A stretch of DNA of 64,000 nucleotides, from contig JAIVFH010000026.1 in the NCBI GenBank assembly GCA_025765595.1, forward strand, positions 62,001-126,000. The letters run 5' to 3'. The translations under genes were made by a program, and so were the position numbers. Positions 23,566-34,754 of the stretch are shown here, one piece after another. Source of the DNA: Obelidium mucronatum (taxonomy: Eukaryota > Chytridiomycota > Chytridiomycetes > Chytridiales > Chytriomycetaceae). The notes beneath the pieces are model-generated. The model was not told where the DNA came from and did no database searches. It was given only the letters and a program-made list of their open reading frames with translations. The first letter of the stretch is position 1. Every line of letters starts with the position of its first letter.

Positions 23566-25093
23566 ATGACACCAATTCCACCCTGGATCTCTCTTGTAAA
23601 TGACACACAACCCCCCCTTCTTCCCGACACACAGTTTTTGTTCACCGAAACAAACCCTAATATAGCCGATAGCGTACCTTGTGTTCCCCTGGATCTTTTA
23701 CCGTCTCTTGCAATCCAAGCTGTCCAATTTGACAGTGTTTTTCATAATCATGACCTCGACAATATCCTTTTGCGCCTTGTTTCCAACAACGGATCCATTG
23801 ATGGACGTCATGATTCGGGGATCGCTGATTCTTTACATGTTTTTTCGAAGTGCGATGGCTGTAGCTTGTCCAAAGTAGCCCCCCCTTTTGTTTTCCTGCC
23901 AACGTCAACCTTACCATGGGAAACAAATGGACAAAATACAGGCAAAAGTGGACTCCTTTCGAATACGCCGAATTCATGGTCAACGGTGATAACCAAGCCC
24001 TTCGGAAATGGAAGGAAGCGGCAGCAATTGAGAAAAAAGACGGGACTCAGAAACCGAAACGCCCATCAAGGCATTCGAATGCAGTGGATCCATCAGTAAT
24101 GAACAGTCACTATTTCAAAGGCGTGGCACTTCAATTTTCGATTCACTATGGCATTTACATTTTTGCTCGCGCTTATTTCGAAAAGTACCCGTATGAGTAT
24201 GAAGGCATGTTTGTGTGGCCGTTGGATTGGGAGGGCGCTGTTCCGAATGTTATGTTGGGGATATTGATTTATTCACAGTTATCAATCAGTTGAGTAGTGG
24301 GTTTCTCGAGCAAGTTTTTTTTTTTTTTCTCTGAAACTGAACACTAGCGTCCATGTGGAGAATTCCTGCCTCGGCAATCCTTCGGATTCCTCATTTTCCT
24401 ATATTTGACGCTCCATACCGAGCCACATCTCTTCGTGATTTCGTAAGTCCGAAATAAGCATTGGAAAAAAACTAACATCACATTTTTCCACTTGACGTAA
24501 GTGGAGCCATAGGTGACGCCAAAAAAGAACCCAAGAAAATAAGATGCAATTTCATTCCGCTCATTTTCTTCCACTTGTTTTTTTTTTGTAGATGGAATCT
24601 CGGGATAAAAACTCTGTTCCACACGATCGCCTTCAAACCAACCTTGAAATACCTGGATTCATTACATCCTTCAGATTCAAAAACCTGCATCTACGATAAA
24701 AACTCACACAACCATAAACACCGGAGCTCCCACTACTGTCACCACCACTCTTTGAACCTCCGCATCGCGTCGATAGTCGCTTTCTTGGCTTCCGCGCTAT
24801 ACCATGAAGCCGTTTTAATATTCTTCATGCCCGGACAACCCCATTTTGTCAACGGAGCCTTCTTTTTGTTACACGGGGTCTTGTGTCTCTTGCAACTGAA
24901 GCTCCAGAAAATCACTGGATTTGGATATTCCTGGGGGAGGGGGAAGATGTGGGACTGGGTTGGATGGGCGGCGACCATGTGGGTTCTCGTGACGACAAGT
25001 CCGCTGTTTGCGAGAGGTTACGCGAGGAGTGGGTTGCTCATGTCGGTTGTGGTTCCTGAGGCGGCGCTCGACTTTGTTAAACGCTACATCTAA
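23566..25093 (+). CDS. MBOAT-family acyltransferase, wax synthase-like, copy 5, with an 11-nt microexon
   Basis: Exons 23566-23595, 23666-23874, 23942-24288, 24348-24442, 24502-24512 and 24592-25093; 397 residues, all junctions in frame. Exon 1 is ten codons (MTPIPPWISL). The conserved FWSHRWN motif is assembled from three exons: ...LRDF, the 11-nt microexon (WSH plus two bases of R), and WNLGIKTLF. The conserved His is in SALYHEAVLIFF. A His/Ser-rich loop (HNHKHRSSHYCHHHS) lies between the two motifs and is not in the other copies. If the microexon were skipped the frame would break before the active-site His, so its splicing decides whether an enzyme is made. Confidence 0.87.
24502..24512 (+). 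other. 11-nt microexon of MBOAT copy 5
   Basis: TGGAGCCATAG flanked by acceptor ...GTAAG and donor GTGACG. It supplies W-S-H-R of the family motif, joining phase 0 on the left and phase 2 on the right, and is needed for the gene to stay in frame. Confidence 0.8.
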
Positions 25094-25243
25094 TGTTATT
25101 AAAAAGCATGAATCAAGTAAAATTTTAAAAAACGCACAATGTGATAATACAAAAGAATCTAAATGGTTAGTTTTATTCGATAGAAGACTTATCATAGACA
25201 ACTCGAATAGAACCCCCCTCCCTCGGAATATTTAGTTTACATC

Positions 25244-27647
25244 TTAAACACAAGAAACTCCGAGCGCAGTCTCATTGTCTCCTTGGTTCAAGTAGTAAGA
25301 ACAGTCGTAGTCATTGTACGAAGCTCCCGGGTAACAGTAGTAATCGAATGGAACATTGTCAGTGTTTGGGTTCAAGGCCCAGAAAGTGGTGAAGGAGATT
25401 CCAGCCACAGACATGAAGGAGATGATCAAGGAAACGATACCAGCACTTCCATCAAAGGCGGCACCCATAACGTACAAGTACTTTTGGTAGAATTCCTTGT
25501 TCTTCAAGAACAAGTATTGGGAGACAAGAGCCAAAAGGAATGGCATGAGAACAACGACTTGGTAGGCACCAGCGTTACCAGTGGTGAAGATGATGGCAAA
25601 GTTGATAAAGTGCCAGTAGCGGGACTTGTAGATGTACTTGTTGGCCAACCATGGGAGCAATGGAGCGGTGGCACCAATCAAGAAGCACCAGAGGAGACCT
25701 TCGTAGAGGGATCCGATACCAAAGAATCTTTGTGGTCCAATAGCTCCCCAAATACCTCCGGCAGAGTAGAAGGTTTGGTGACCGTTGTATCTCCATTCTG
25801 GCTTTTGCAAAAGGTCGTTGGTATTGTAGACCATGTAGAAGACAGCGGCAGTGGAAACGAATGCGTTAACAAGGGTTCCGTAGAATTGAGCGAAAACCAT
25901 GGCGTATGGTGGAATGTGCAAGTATTGACCGAGCTTCAAGTCCTGGGTAAGTGTCAAAGCTTGAGACAAGGAGTTGGTACCCCAAGACTTGAAGGCCATG
26001 ACAGCAACAGTTTGTCCTGGGATCATCAAACCGATGACGAATTCGGTCAACACGTTCAAGTAGAGGTAGAAACCACTGACGGCTGGAACGATTCCGAATG
26101 GCAAGATGAAGATCAAACAGATGAACAAGTTGAAGAAGATAGCCCACCATGGCATGTTGAATGGAGTAACGAGGGAGACAATGATGGCACCAGCAGAAGC
26201 GACAGCCAAGAAGGCGAGGTAAGCCCAATCTGGGACATCTGGGTAGGCTTCCATCATCTTGACGTGTTTGTCCATACCGTCAACTTCGTCTCTCACTTGT
26301 CTGAAGGCATTCATGGTTTGACGGTAAATATCCTTTCCGTACCAAAGAGCAACGTGGGAAAGAGCGGCAGTGATAGTGGCGAAAGAAGCACCGTAGACCA
26401 AAGCAAAGTGAGCAGTAAGACGGACTGGGGCGACATCGTTGTAAGCAGTCAAGTTAAGATCGTAGTTGGCAGACTTGTTGTAGAAGTAGTTTGGCTTGAC
26501 ACGAGCTCCGTATTTCTTGGTACCGTTCTTGTTTCCAACAAACAAGGATGGAGAGTTGGCAGTTGGGTTACCGAGGGCATCCTTTCCAATAACCAAGTTG
26601 TCTCCCCAGACATCGTTAGCCCAGAGGATTGGAGTGATCAAGTATTGGAAGAAGGCAGTTCCACCCAAGAAGGTAAGCATGGCCCAGAATGGAGTGGTGA
26701 AGACGTAAGAACCGAGGTAGGTCCAGTCAAAGGTCAAACCGAGGAAACCCATTCCCTTGACGGCAGAACCAGCAATAACGTTGAACTTGCTCAAGACACC
26801 AGATTTGCCGCTTCCTCGGCCAGCAAGCAAACAACCCAAAGAGATGGTCTGGAGAACTGGAGCAAAGTATTCTGGAATCCACATGTAGACAAACATTCCA
26901 ATGAAAGCAACCCAGAAAAAGCGGTAACGGGTCATGCTGTACTTTTGAACTCCCTCGAATTCAGTGAGATCGGTCTTGTGGAAAGAGGTGAACAAGGCGA
27001 TGGTGGAGAGGGTGGATGGCCACCACATGGCGGTCGGGCGGACCAAGAAACGACGGGTCAAACCAGAAAGACCGTAACCCAAGAATTGAGTCACGATGAC
27101 GAATCCAAGAGATTGCAAGAAGGTAATATCAGTGTTACCCATCAAGTCTGGCATCATCTGGGAGACAACGTTTTCAATACCGTATGGCTGGTATCCACAG
27201 GAGGCAATGATGTAGATGAGAACGTGTTCCTTCATGGAGAATGGACCTGGGTTCAGAATTCCTGATGGAAGAATGGCAGCCAAGATAAGACCCAATGGGT
27301 AAGTCAAGATAAGGGCAACACTGGCATTGACGTAGAAAGCGTTGGTACGGAAAGAGAGGGCAGTGTTGGCAAACGACAACAAGACAACCCAGAAGGTTCC
27401 GAGGAAAACGGATCTGAAGGTGAAAGCTGGAGTGTTCGGATCGTCGGATTGTGGGACGATGAAGTCACTAGGCAGCAGGGGTTAGTCCGAGGGATTCATG
27501 CAAACGTCACAACAGGGATCCTTACATTCTCTCCATGACTTCCTTGATGTCACCCAATTCAACGTCGTCTTCCAGCTCCGGGTGGGCCTCAACCAAGTCA
27601 TTGACTTGTTTCTCCTTCTCGGCAATGTCTTGTTCAACGGTAGTCAT
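25244..27647 (-). CDS. OPT-family oligopeptide transporter, copy 2 (intact)
   Basis: Exons 27647-27526 and 27467-25244; 781 residues. The N-terminal 40 residues are acidic and helical (MTTVEQDIAEKEKQV...), exon 2 begins DFIVPQSDDPNTPAF, and the rest is strongly hydrophobic with the OPT signature NVLTEFVIGLMIPGQ and FNMPWWAIFFNL. It should import small peptides or related compounds with protons at the plasma membrane. It is the intact sister of the 5.8-8.2 kb gene, sharing the first intron position (after MER) but without the second intron, and with a single TGCC where copy 1 has two. A very long ORF on the opposite strand is a codon-usage shadow. Confidence 0.95.
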
Positions 27648-27693
27648 AGTAGTTGGGAGTTGATACTTTTGATGAATGGGGAGAGGGGCCAGG

Positions 27694-27701
27694 TATTTAT
27701 A
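27694..27701 (-). promoter_or_regulatory. TATA box of OPT copy 2
   Basis: TATAAATA on the minus strand about 47 bp upstream of the ATG at 27647, at the same relative place as in OPT copy 1. Confidence 0.65.
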
Positions 27702-28244
27702 CCTTTTCAAAGGATTGTGGCAAGTGGCAACAAATTTTCCTCTCGGGTTGAAATCACAGCAATATTGCGCAAGGGAGGGTGGCGCGAAATGAAATTTTGC
27801 TTGTCGAAGTGTCAAGCCCGCCAATAACATTTGTTGAGTGAGCAAAAATAGTGAGCAGCAAAGCATAGCCATCGTAACTAGCTCCTCTTGGTTGATATTT
27901 TCATTGACTGGGAGCTCAATAAGTTGCGGGCAGTGGAAGAAGTGAAACTAGAGAGTCCTTATTGAATTTGATTAAATAGTAGACACCGAAACAGGAATTT
28001 TCATTGCGCAAGAGAGTGGCGTGGAATTTTCGTTTAGAGGAGTCGCAAGCCAGCCAATGCATTAGGTTGGGCGGTGAAGACTAGCTTTTTGATCTTTGCT
28101 GTTTATGGTTGGATTCCGGCCCGTTGTTCTTTTCTGGAAGTAATTGATTGCTGAGGCGAAAGGCGTCTTCTCTTCACAGATACACTCGCCGTTAGCCTCC
28201 ACGCCACAAACTTAAGAACCCTATCATCACTTTTTATTTCATTT

Positions 28245-28288
28245 CGAATAGCAGCATCAGTGACTGCGAATAGCAGCATCAGTGACTG
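28245..28288 (+). repeat. 22-bp perfect tandem duplication
   Basis: Two identical copies of CGAATAGCAGCATCAGTGAC plus TG, head to tail, in noncoding DNA. No gene is affected. Confidence 0.9.
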
Positions 28289-28825
28289 ATGCCTACCATG
28301 CATTTGACTTTGAGCCTCACGCTACTGGAAATCTATCGTTTCGGGCAATGATGCGCAATCCTCGCTGAGATGGAATGATGGAATACGGCTTACTCCAAGG
28401 CACTCCAGCAAGGAAACCGCCATTTCGGTGGATCGAACTTTGCCTGTTTCTGAGCGTTGTATTTGCTATCATTCTATCATCATTGCAACACAAAGTAATT
28501 ACTCTTTAACTGTGTTGGGAAACTTAGAAACGGAGTTCAAGCCCAGAGCGTTAATACATGATACACATTACACAATTCAGGCCCAATATTTCATCAGATC
28601 ACTGAGATCCGACAATACTGTCCAAAATCCTTGATAATGATGAATATGTACAAGCATCTTCTTTTTAAATTGGTTTGATGAACATCGTGCGAGAGGCGCT
28701 TGTGGACGGCTTTCAACTCATGCGGCTGCCTCGAATGAACCATAATGAGCGCAATACTTTGTTCTGGATACGAAACGGTTACGGCATTTTTTCTAGAGTG
28801 ACTGGCGATTGTACTTGTGGCAGTG

Positions 28826-29030
28826 CGATATCAGCATGTTGAATTCATCCTTCGTAGTCTCTCCGTTCGACACAACCGGATTTATCGATCACCTTCTGTA
28901 TGACATGATTATTTACTGCATTATGGATCTTGGTTGGCTTCTGCTTCCAGATTGGAGTACAATGCTCCGTATTTGGCGACGTCGATTCGAGAACTCGTGG
29001 CCTCCCGTAAATTACTCGCCAAGCTATAAT
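28826..29030 (+). pseudogene. Decayed MBOAT (wax synthase-like) fragment, sixth copy
   Basis: One frame reads SSFVVSPFDTTGFIDHLLY followed by IIYCIMDLG, which lines up with GFLSPFDVKGVKDHLMV and VYGVLELS of MBOAT copy 3. About 30 bases later another frame reads EYNAPYLATSIREL, matching FNHPYLATSLREF in the same order. The two pieces are in different frames, lack the FWSHRWN core after REL, and have no flanking exons I can recognise, so this is a remnant. It lies just beyond OPT copy 2 and extends the MBOAT array by one lost member. Confidence 0.7.
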
Positions 29031-29689
29031 CATCCAAGAGCTTAATCAGCCTATTCTAGGGGGCAAAGATGGGATCTTCCCCGTCCTTCCACAAGTACAT
29101 CGCAACAAAAATACGGATCGTACACAAAAGATCATAATGCATCTAAATGTTTGAAATGGGCCAATCGATTTGCCGCTATTTCGCATTGCATTTTGCTAAA
29201 TTTGTCGAATATCTCGCAAACATCGAATTTCTAAATAGAGAGAAATCATCGTAAAATGATTTTGGGCAATTCGCAATGGTTTTCAAATAGGCAGAATCAT
29301 TTTATGTATTTAGTGATGTTACACGTAAATCTGAAATAATTGAATGATAATGCTTTCGAAACACTGATATTCCAAAACAAACACACGTGTCACTTGATTG
29401 CAGTCACTGCCAACAACTGCGACTTTCTTGATTTTTACTCCAATTCCCCGTGTCGCTTTCTTTTCCATCTGTGCCGGCGTCAAAGAATCAGGCAGAATCT
29501 CCATGCATTCTGAGTACACCGGAGATGAGGAGCATGATTTATTGATATGATCCAGGAGGTGTCAAGTCTGCAAGCTTATGTTTTAAATCGAACTCACGCA
29601 GTTCAAGCAAACAAATCTCTTATATAATATATCAGGTGCATGATCCAAATTGCGGTTTCCAAATCCATGGAGCGAGTACCAGCTAGGTG

Positions 29690-29935
29690 TTGGTGGGCTC
29701 AACAAGTACAGCCCCTGACCATCATTACTAAAATGCTTGAATTCGAGCAAAGGCGCGTTTTTTCAAGCAAGGCATTGGTGGGCTCATTGGTTACAGCCAC
29801 CGTCCTCGAATGATGTTGGAATGTATGGATATCAAAGTACTTCAGTTCAGGAATGGGTGGGCTCAACAAGTACAGTCCCCGGCCGTCATTACTGGTATGC
29901 TTGCTTAGATTCCAAGCGTATATGCAGGTAACGCG
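29690..29935 (+). repeat. Three-unit degenerate tandem repeat (about 80-bp period)
   Basis: The core GGTGGGCTCAACAAGTACAG occurs at about 29692 and again at 29856, with a diverged unit (GGTGGGCTCATTGGTTACAG) at 29777; spacings are 85 and 79 bases. Units one and three also share a following ATCATTACT/GTCATTACT segment. The minus-strand ORF across it (29699-30169) is rejected as a gene. Confidence 0.7.
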
Positions 29936-30867
29936 TACGATGGAGCCCTGGAAGGAGTGAACTCTGTAGGCAAATGAAAGAATTGAAATGCCGTCAGTTG
30001 AAATAAAGTCGTCTGTCAGGCGTTTTTCAATAAACCAGTTTTGGTGATGGTTGCAATAGGCAGCAATTATCTCTCGTAATGATAAAAGGAACGTCACGTT
30101 TAGCTGCCAGTTCTTTCGAACGCCAGCCGGGCGATTGTAACTCCTGCTGATCGTGCAACTCTTCCGCAACGTTTATTTATCGGTTCTGACCTTCCTCAAA
30201 TCGTCGGAGTCAGCTTGTGAAAGACGCTTCCGAAGCGGTTCCGCACTCCGCTCGATACCCTGTTCCGGTTAAACCTGCCGGATCGACGGTCGCTCTTTTT
30301 TCGACCGGAAACGATTGCGATTCCGGGAGGTATCGGTAGCCGGCCGGATATCTGTAGGAAATTGTTCTTGGGGTGTAAAGTTAAGGTTTAATGGATCAAC
30401 ACCACATCAGACACCAAACCACATACATCGCAAATAACTTCTTCTTGCTCTTGATTGGCATTGATTGGCGAGTAACATGAAAAATCAGAACAGGTTGATA
30501 ATTGTGGCTTGATCGTGGCAATGCATTTCTCTCAGAGACGGGAGCTTCATTTGAATTTCCGCCAGGTTTCTCCACGGAAGGGTTAAATAGAGGACCCCTG
30601 CCTCCACGGATCATACTGCCGCACGAATATTCCTGTATTATGTAAGTGAAAACAGTAACATACCAGCCACACGTGCTATTTTGTCTGGTAATACCTACCG
30701 AAACCACACGCGGATCACCAGTGGAAGAAAGATTATGCGTTCCTATTTCATTTGAAACAATTTGGGTGCGTGGGAGCGCCTGGTGGGCATGCTTCATGAT
30801 TCCACATGCTGAAGCGCCACACGCGGGATGCCTCGTGCAGAGAAGCCCATCTCCCCATTGAAAATGA

Positions 30868-30875
30868 TATAAAAA
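30868..30875 (+). promoter_or_regulatory. TATA box of amino acid permease 1
   Basis: TATAAAAA about 50 bp upstream of the ATG at 30925, matching the spacing seen at the other TATA-bearing genes here. Confidence 0.6.
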
Positions 30876-30924
30876 GAGTTCCGCCACCCCTACAACATGC
30901 AAATCACATTAAGAATAACTAACT

Positions 30925-32619
30925 ATGAGTGAGAAAAAGACGGATGTCGATGAGGTTGTTCTTGATGCAGCCCCCGAAGGACACCTCCACCGCAAGCTCC
31001 AAGCCAGACACTTGGAAATGATCGCCATTGGAGGAACCATTGGAACCGGTCTGCTTCTTCGTTCCGGAGGTGCCATCGCCAGGGCTGGTCCAATCGGTGC
31101 ACTTCTCTGTTTTGCCATTGTTGGTCTCCAAGTCTTTGGTGTTGCCAGCTCCATTGGTGAAATGGCTACTCTCTTTCCCGTAGAAGGCGCTTTCTCCCAC
31201 TTCCCTGCACGTTTCGTCAACCCAGCTTTGGGTTTCGCATCTGGCTGGAACTACTGGCTTGTTTGGGTGAGCTTTTCATCCCCAACTGACGTTGTCTCAT
31301 TTAATCGTAACTCGTACATACTACAATAGGCTCTTACTTTCCCTGCTGAATTCGCGGGTATTGCTGGTCTCATGAGCTTCTGGGTCTCTAAAGAACAAGT
31401 CGCTTCATGGATTTGGTCTCTTGTTTACATGGTTCCAATTGTCGTTGTCAACTTGTTTCCTGTCACTGGTTTTGCCGAAGTCGAATACGTTCTTTGCATC
31501 ATCAAGATCTTTGCAATCGTTCTCTTCCTCATTATTGGTACCTTTGTCTGGTTCGGTGTCGGCCAAACTACCGGCCCACTTGGATTCCGTAACTGGAGTC
31601 CAGCTATTGTCGGAGAGACAGGATTGGATCGTTTCTTGAACATTGGTCGATCCTTTACTACCGCATTCTTTTCGTATGGAGGTACTGAATTGGTTGGTTT
31701 GACTGCTGGTGAAGCCGCCAACCCAAGAAAATCTGTTCCAAGAGCCATCAATGGTACTTTCTACCGTATCGTCATTTTCTACTTGGGTGCACTTTTTCTC
31801 GTTGGTGTCTTGCTTGCTCCAGATTCGCCTATCCTGAAGGCCAAGTCTATCAAGGATTCTCCATTCGTATACGCCTACACGCAAGCCGGAGTTTCTTTTG
31901 GAGCAGACTTTATGAACCTCGTTATCATTGTCGCAGCTTCTTCTGCTGCCAATTCAGCACTGTACGCTTGTGCAAGAACCCTGATGCGTCTCGCCCAAGA
32001 AGGAAGTGCGCCAAGAATCTTTGCGAAGGTTGACAGACGAGGTGTTCCAATGAACTCTGTCATCGTAGTGGCCCTCTTTGGTCTTGTTGCTGTTGCCGTT
32101 GCATATTCTGCTGGTAAAGAAGGTACTGGTCTTGTCTTTGACTGGCTTTCGGGTGTCATCTCCTACGGAATTATGGCCAACTGGATGATCATGTCCTACA
32201 CTCACTTGCGTTTCCGCAAAGGTTATTTGTCTCAAGGCCGCAAAGTCGAAGACCTTCCTTACGTTGCACCATTCTACCCATACGCCGACTACGTTTCCTT
32301 GACTATCGGTTCAGTCGTTACTGTCTTCCTTTTGGTGTCTGCTTTCTACTCTAACGGTGTTGCTAGCGAGAAGTTCTTCACTACACAGTGGTTCATGGAC
32401 TGCTCCTGGACTTACGCCGGAGTTCCTCTGATTCTTGTATTGTACATCAGTCATGGTGCTCTCAAGAGTGGATTCAAGTTTGTCAGCTTTGAAGACATGG
32501 ACTTTGAAACCGGTCGATTCATTGAGACTGCCAGTCAAAAAGAAGAAAACGACCACATTCACGACAAGCCAAAGAACTTGAAGGAATGGGGGCAAAAGAT
32601 TTGGTACAAGCTCTTTTAA
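30925..32619 (+). CDS. Amino acid permease (AAT/APC family), copy 1
   Basis: Exons 30925-31266 and 31330-32619; 543 residues. A typical fungal 12-TM amino acid/proton symporter of the plasma membrane. Family marks: MIAIGGTIGTGLLLRSG in TM1, EMATLFPVEGAF, FASGWNYWLVW at the end of exon 1, GTELVGLTAGEAANPRK with the conserved TFYRI helix, and a cytosolic tail ending in a Lys-rich helix that could carry ubiquitin sites (inference). The intron lies after the codon for YWLVW in both copies. Copy 2 follows 287 bp downstream in the same direction with about the same length. Substrate cannot be assigned from sequence. Confidence 0.95.
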
Positions 32620-32906
32620 ATGTGGTGTCTCATTCTATTGGTCGTCGCTGTCGCTTTTACTTTAGTTTTTCGGGGACAATCTCTAAGATTAATAAAAGTG
32701 CGATCTATGTGTGTAGAACAAGTTACAAACTCAGATAAATGAAGAATGAACCCTTATCAATTAATTTCGAAGATTTCGAATTCGTTTCACTTTGGAAGGC
32801 GCCACCTCGCCACCGTTGAAAATTTGTGATAAGCCACCCGGGATCATTACAAGAGGCAGTTTCACAAGTCAAAATTGAAAACAAAACTCAGTCCAAAACA
32901 ACGCGA

Positions 32907-34612
32907 ATGTCTTCTGAGTTTGTTGTCGCTGACGGCTCCGGAAAGAAGGAGGAATTTGTAATGCATGCAGCCCCTGAAGGCAACCACCTCCACCGAAAAC
33001 TCCAAGCCAGACACTTGGAAATGATCGCCATTGGAGGAACCATTGGAACTGGTCTGCTTCTTCGTTCCGGAGGTGCCATCGCCAGGGCTGGTCCAATCGG
33101 TGCACTTCTCTGTTTTGCCATTGTTGGTCTCCAAGTCTTTGGTGTTGCCAGCTCCATCGGTGAAATGGCCACTCTTCTGCCAGTGGAGGGAGCTTTCTCG
33201 CATTTTCCAGCTCGCTTCGTTACACCTGCGCTTGGATTTGCCTCTGGTTGGAACTACTGGCTTGTTTGGGTAAGTCTTCGGCTGGATGACAGAGGTGCCC
33301 AAATTGCTGACCAAAAATATAGGCTCTGACTTTCCCTGCTGAGTTCGCTGGTATCGCCGGACTCATGAGCTTCTGGGTCTCTAAAGAACAAGTCGCTTCA
33401 TGGATCTGGTCTCTTGTGTACATGGCTCCAATTGTTGGAGTCAACATGTTCCCTGTCACTGGTTTTGCTGAAGTCGAATTTGTGCTTTGCATCGTCAAGA
33501 TTTTTGCAATCGTTCTCTTCCTCATTATTGGTACCTTTGTCTGGTTCGGTGTCGGCCAAACTACCGGCCCACTTGGATTCCGCAACTGGAGTCCAGCCAT
33601 CGTTGGAGACTCTGGATTGAACCGATTCTTGAATATTGGTCGCTCGTTTACTACAGCCTTTTTTTCATACGGTGGAACGGAATTGGTTGGTCTTACCGCT
33701 GGTGAAGCAGCCAACCCAAGAAAGTCGGTGCCAAGAGCAATCAACGGTACATTCTACCGTATCATCATCTTCTACTTGTGTTCCATCTTCCTCGTCGGAG
33801 TTTTGCTGGCTCCAGATTCCCCCATCTTGAAGGCAAAGTCCATCAAGGACTCTCCATTCGTTTACGCCTACACACAAGCTGGAATCAAGTTCGGAGCTGA
33901 CTTTATGAACCTTGTTATCATTGTCGCTGCATCATCAGCCGCCAACTCTGCTTTGTATGCTTGTGCAAGAACTCTGATGCGTCTCGCACAAGAAGGAAGC
34001 GCGCCAAGAATCTTTGCGAAGGTGGACAAGCGTGGAGTTCCAGTCAACTCTGTTATTCTTGTGGCTCTTTTCGGGCTTATTGCTGTCGTTGTAGCCTATT
34101 CTGCTGGTAAAGAAGGTACTGGTCTTGTCTTTGACTGGCTTTCGGGTGTCATCTCCTACGGAATTATGGCCAACTGGATGATCATGTCTTACACGCACTT
34201 GCGCTTCCGCCGTGGATACCTCGCCCAAGGTCGTAAGCTGGAAGACCTTCCATACGTTGCCCCATTCTATCCTTACGCCGACTACCTCTCTTTGACAATT
34301 GGATCCGTTGTGTCCGTTTTCTTGCTAGTCTCAGCCTTCTACACCAATGGAGTTGCCCAGGCCGACTTTTTCACCACGCAATGGTTCATGGACTTTTCTT
34401 GGACATACTGTGGAGTTCCTTTGATTCTCACTCTGTTCTTTGCCCATGGTTTGCTCAAGAGTGGCTTTAAGTTTGTCAGCTACGAAGAAATGGACTTTGA
34501 GACAGGAAAGCTTATTGAAACTGCGGAAGAAAAAACCGAGAACGATCGCTTGCACGATAAACCAAAGAACTTGAAAGAGTGGGGTCAGAGAATCTGGTTC
34601 AAATTGTTTTAA
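32907..34612 (+). CDS. Amino acid permease (AAT/APC family), copy 2
   Basis: Exons 32907-33269 and 33323-34612; 550 residues. The ATG at 32907 (MSSEFVVADGSG) is preferred; the frame extends upstream only through a non-ATG start. Exon 2 is exactly the same length (1290 nt) as in copy 1. Protein identity with copy 1 is very high, while DNA identity is patchy: three blocks are nearly or wholly identical whereas the sequences between them differ at many synonymous sites. Upstream, GATAAG at about 32829 and CTTATC at about 32756 are GATA-factor type sites, which in fungi often mark nitrogen-controlled permeases (inference). No TATA box is evident near the usual position. Confidence 0.94.
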
Positions 34613-34754
34613 GGGTTTAGGAAGATATCAAGAGTCTGGTGTATCATGAATCTAGCCGCGTATTCAATAGTTTTTTCTTTTTAGTCGTTTTTCTTATTAA
34701 GATCACTTTGATCAGTGTGAAATAAAAGTATCTATTCTTTTGAAACATTATTGT

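Larger units (their letters stand above)
27702..30924. other. Long gene-poor region with a decayed MBOAT copy and small repeats
   Basis: 3.2 kb without an intact gene. It contains the MBOAT relic near 28.8-29.0 kb, a 22-bp doublet at 28245 and a three-unit degenerate repeat at 29.69-29.9 kb, all listed separately. Around 30180-30350 the composition turns GC-richer with several CCGG/CGG clusters; this could be an upstream activating region for the permease that follows, but no specific site is claimed. Confidence 0.6.

Noticed and set aside
25283..27265. 660-codon ORF on the plus strand opposite OPT copy 2
   Set aside because: Mirror of the OPT coding frame caused by biased codon use; the product is a low-complexity Val/Asp/Gly/Ser-rich string, and the similar ORF opposite OPT copy 1 is broken at other points.
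29699..30169. 156-codon minus-strand ORF in the gene-poor region
   Set aside because: It runs across the degenerate 80-bp repeats, with no family resemblance.
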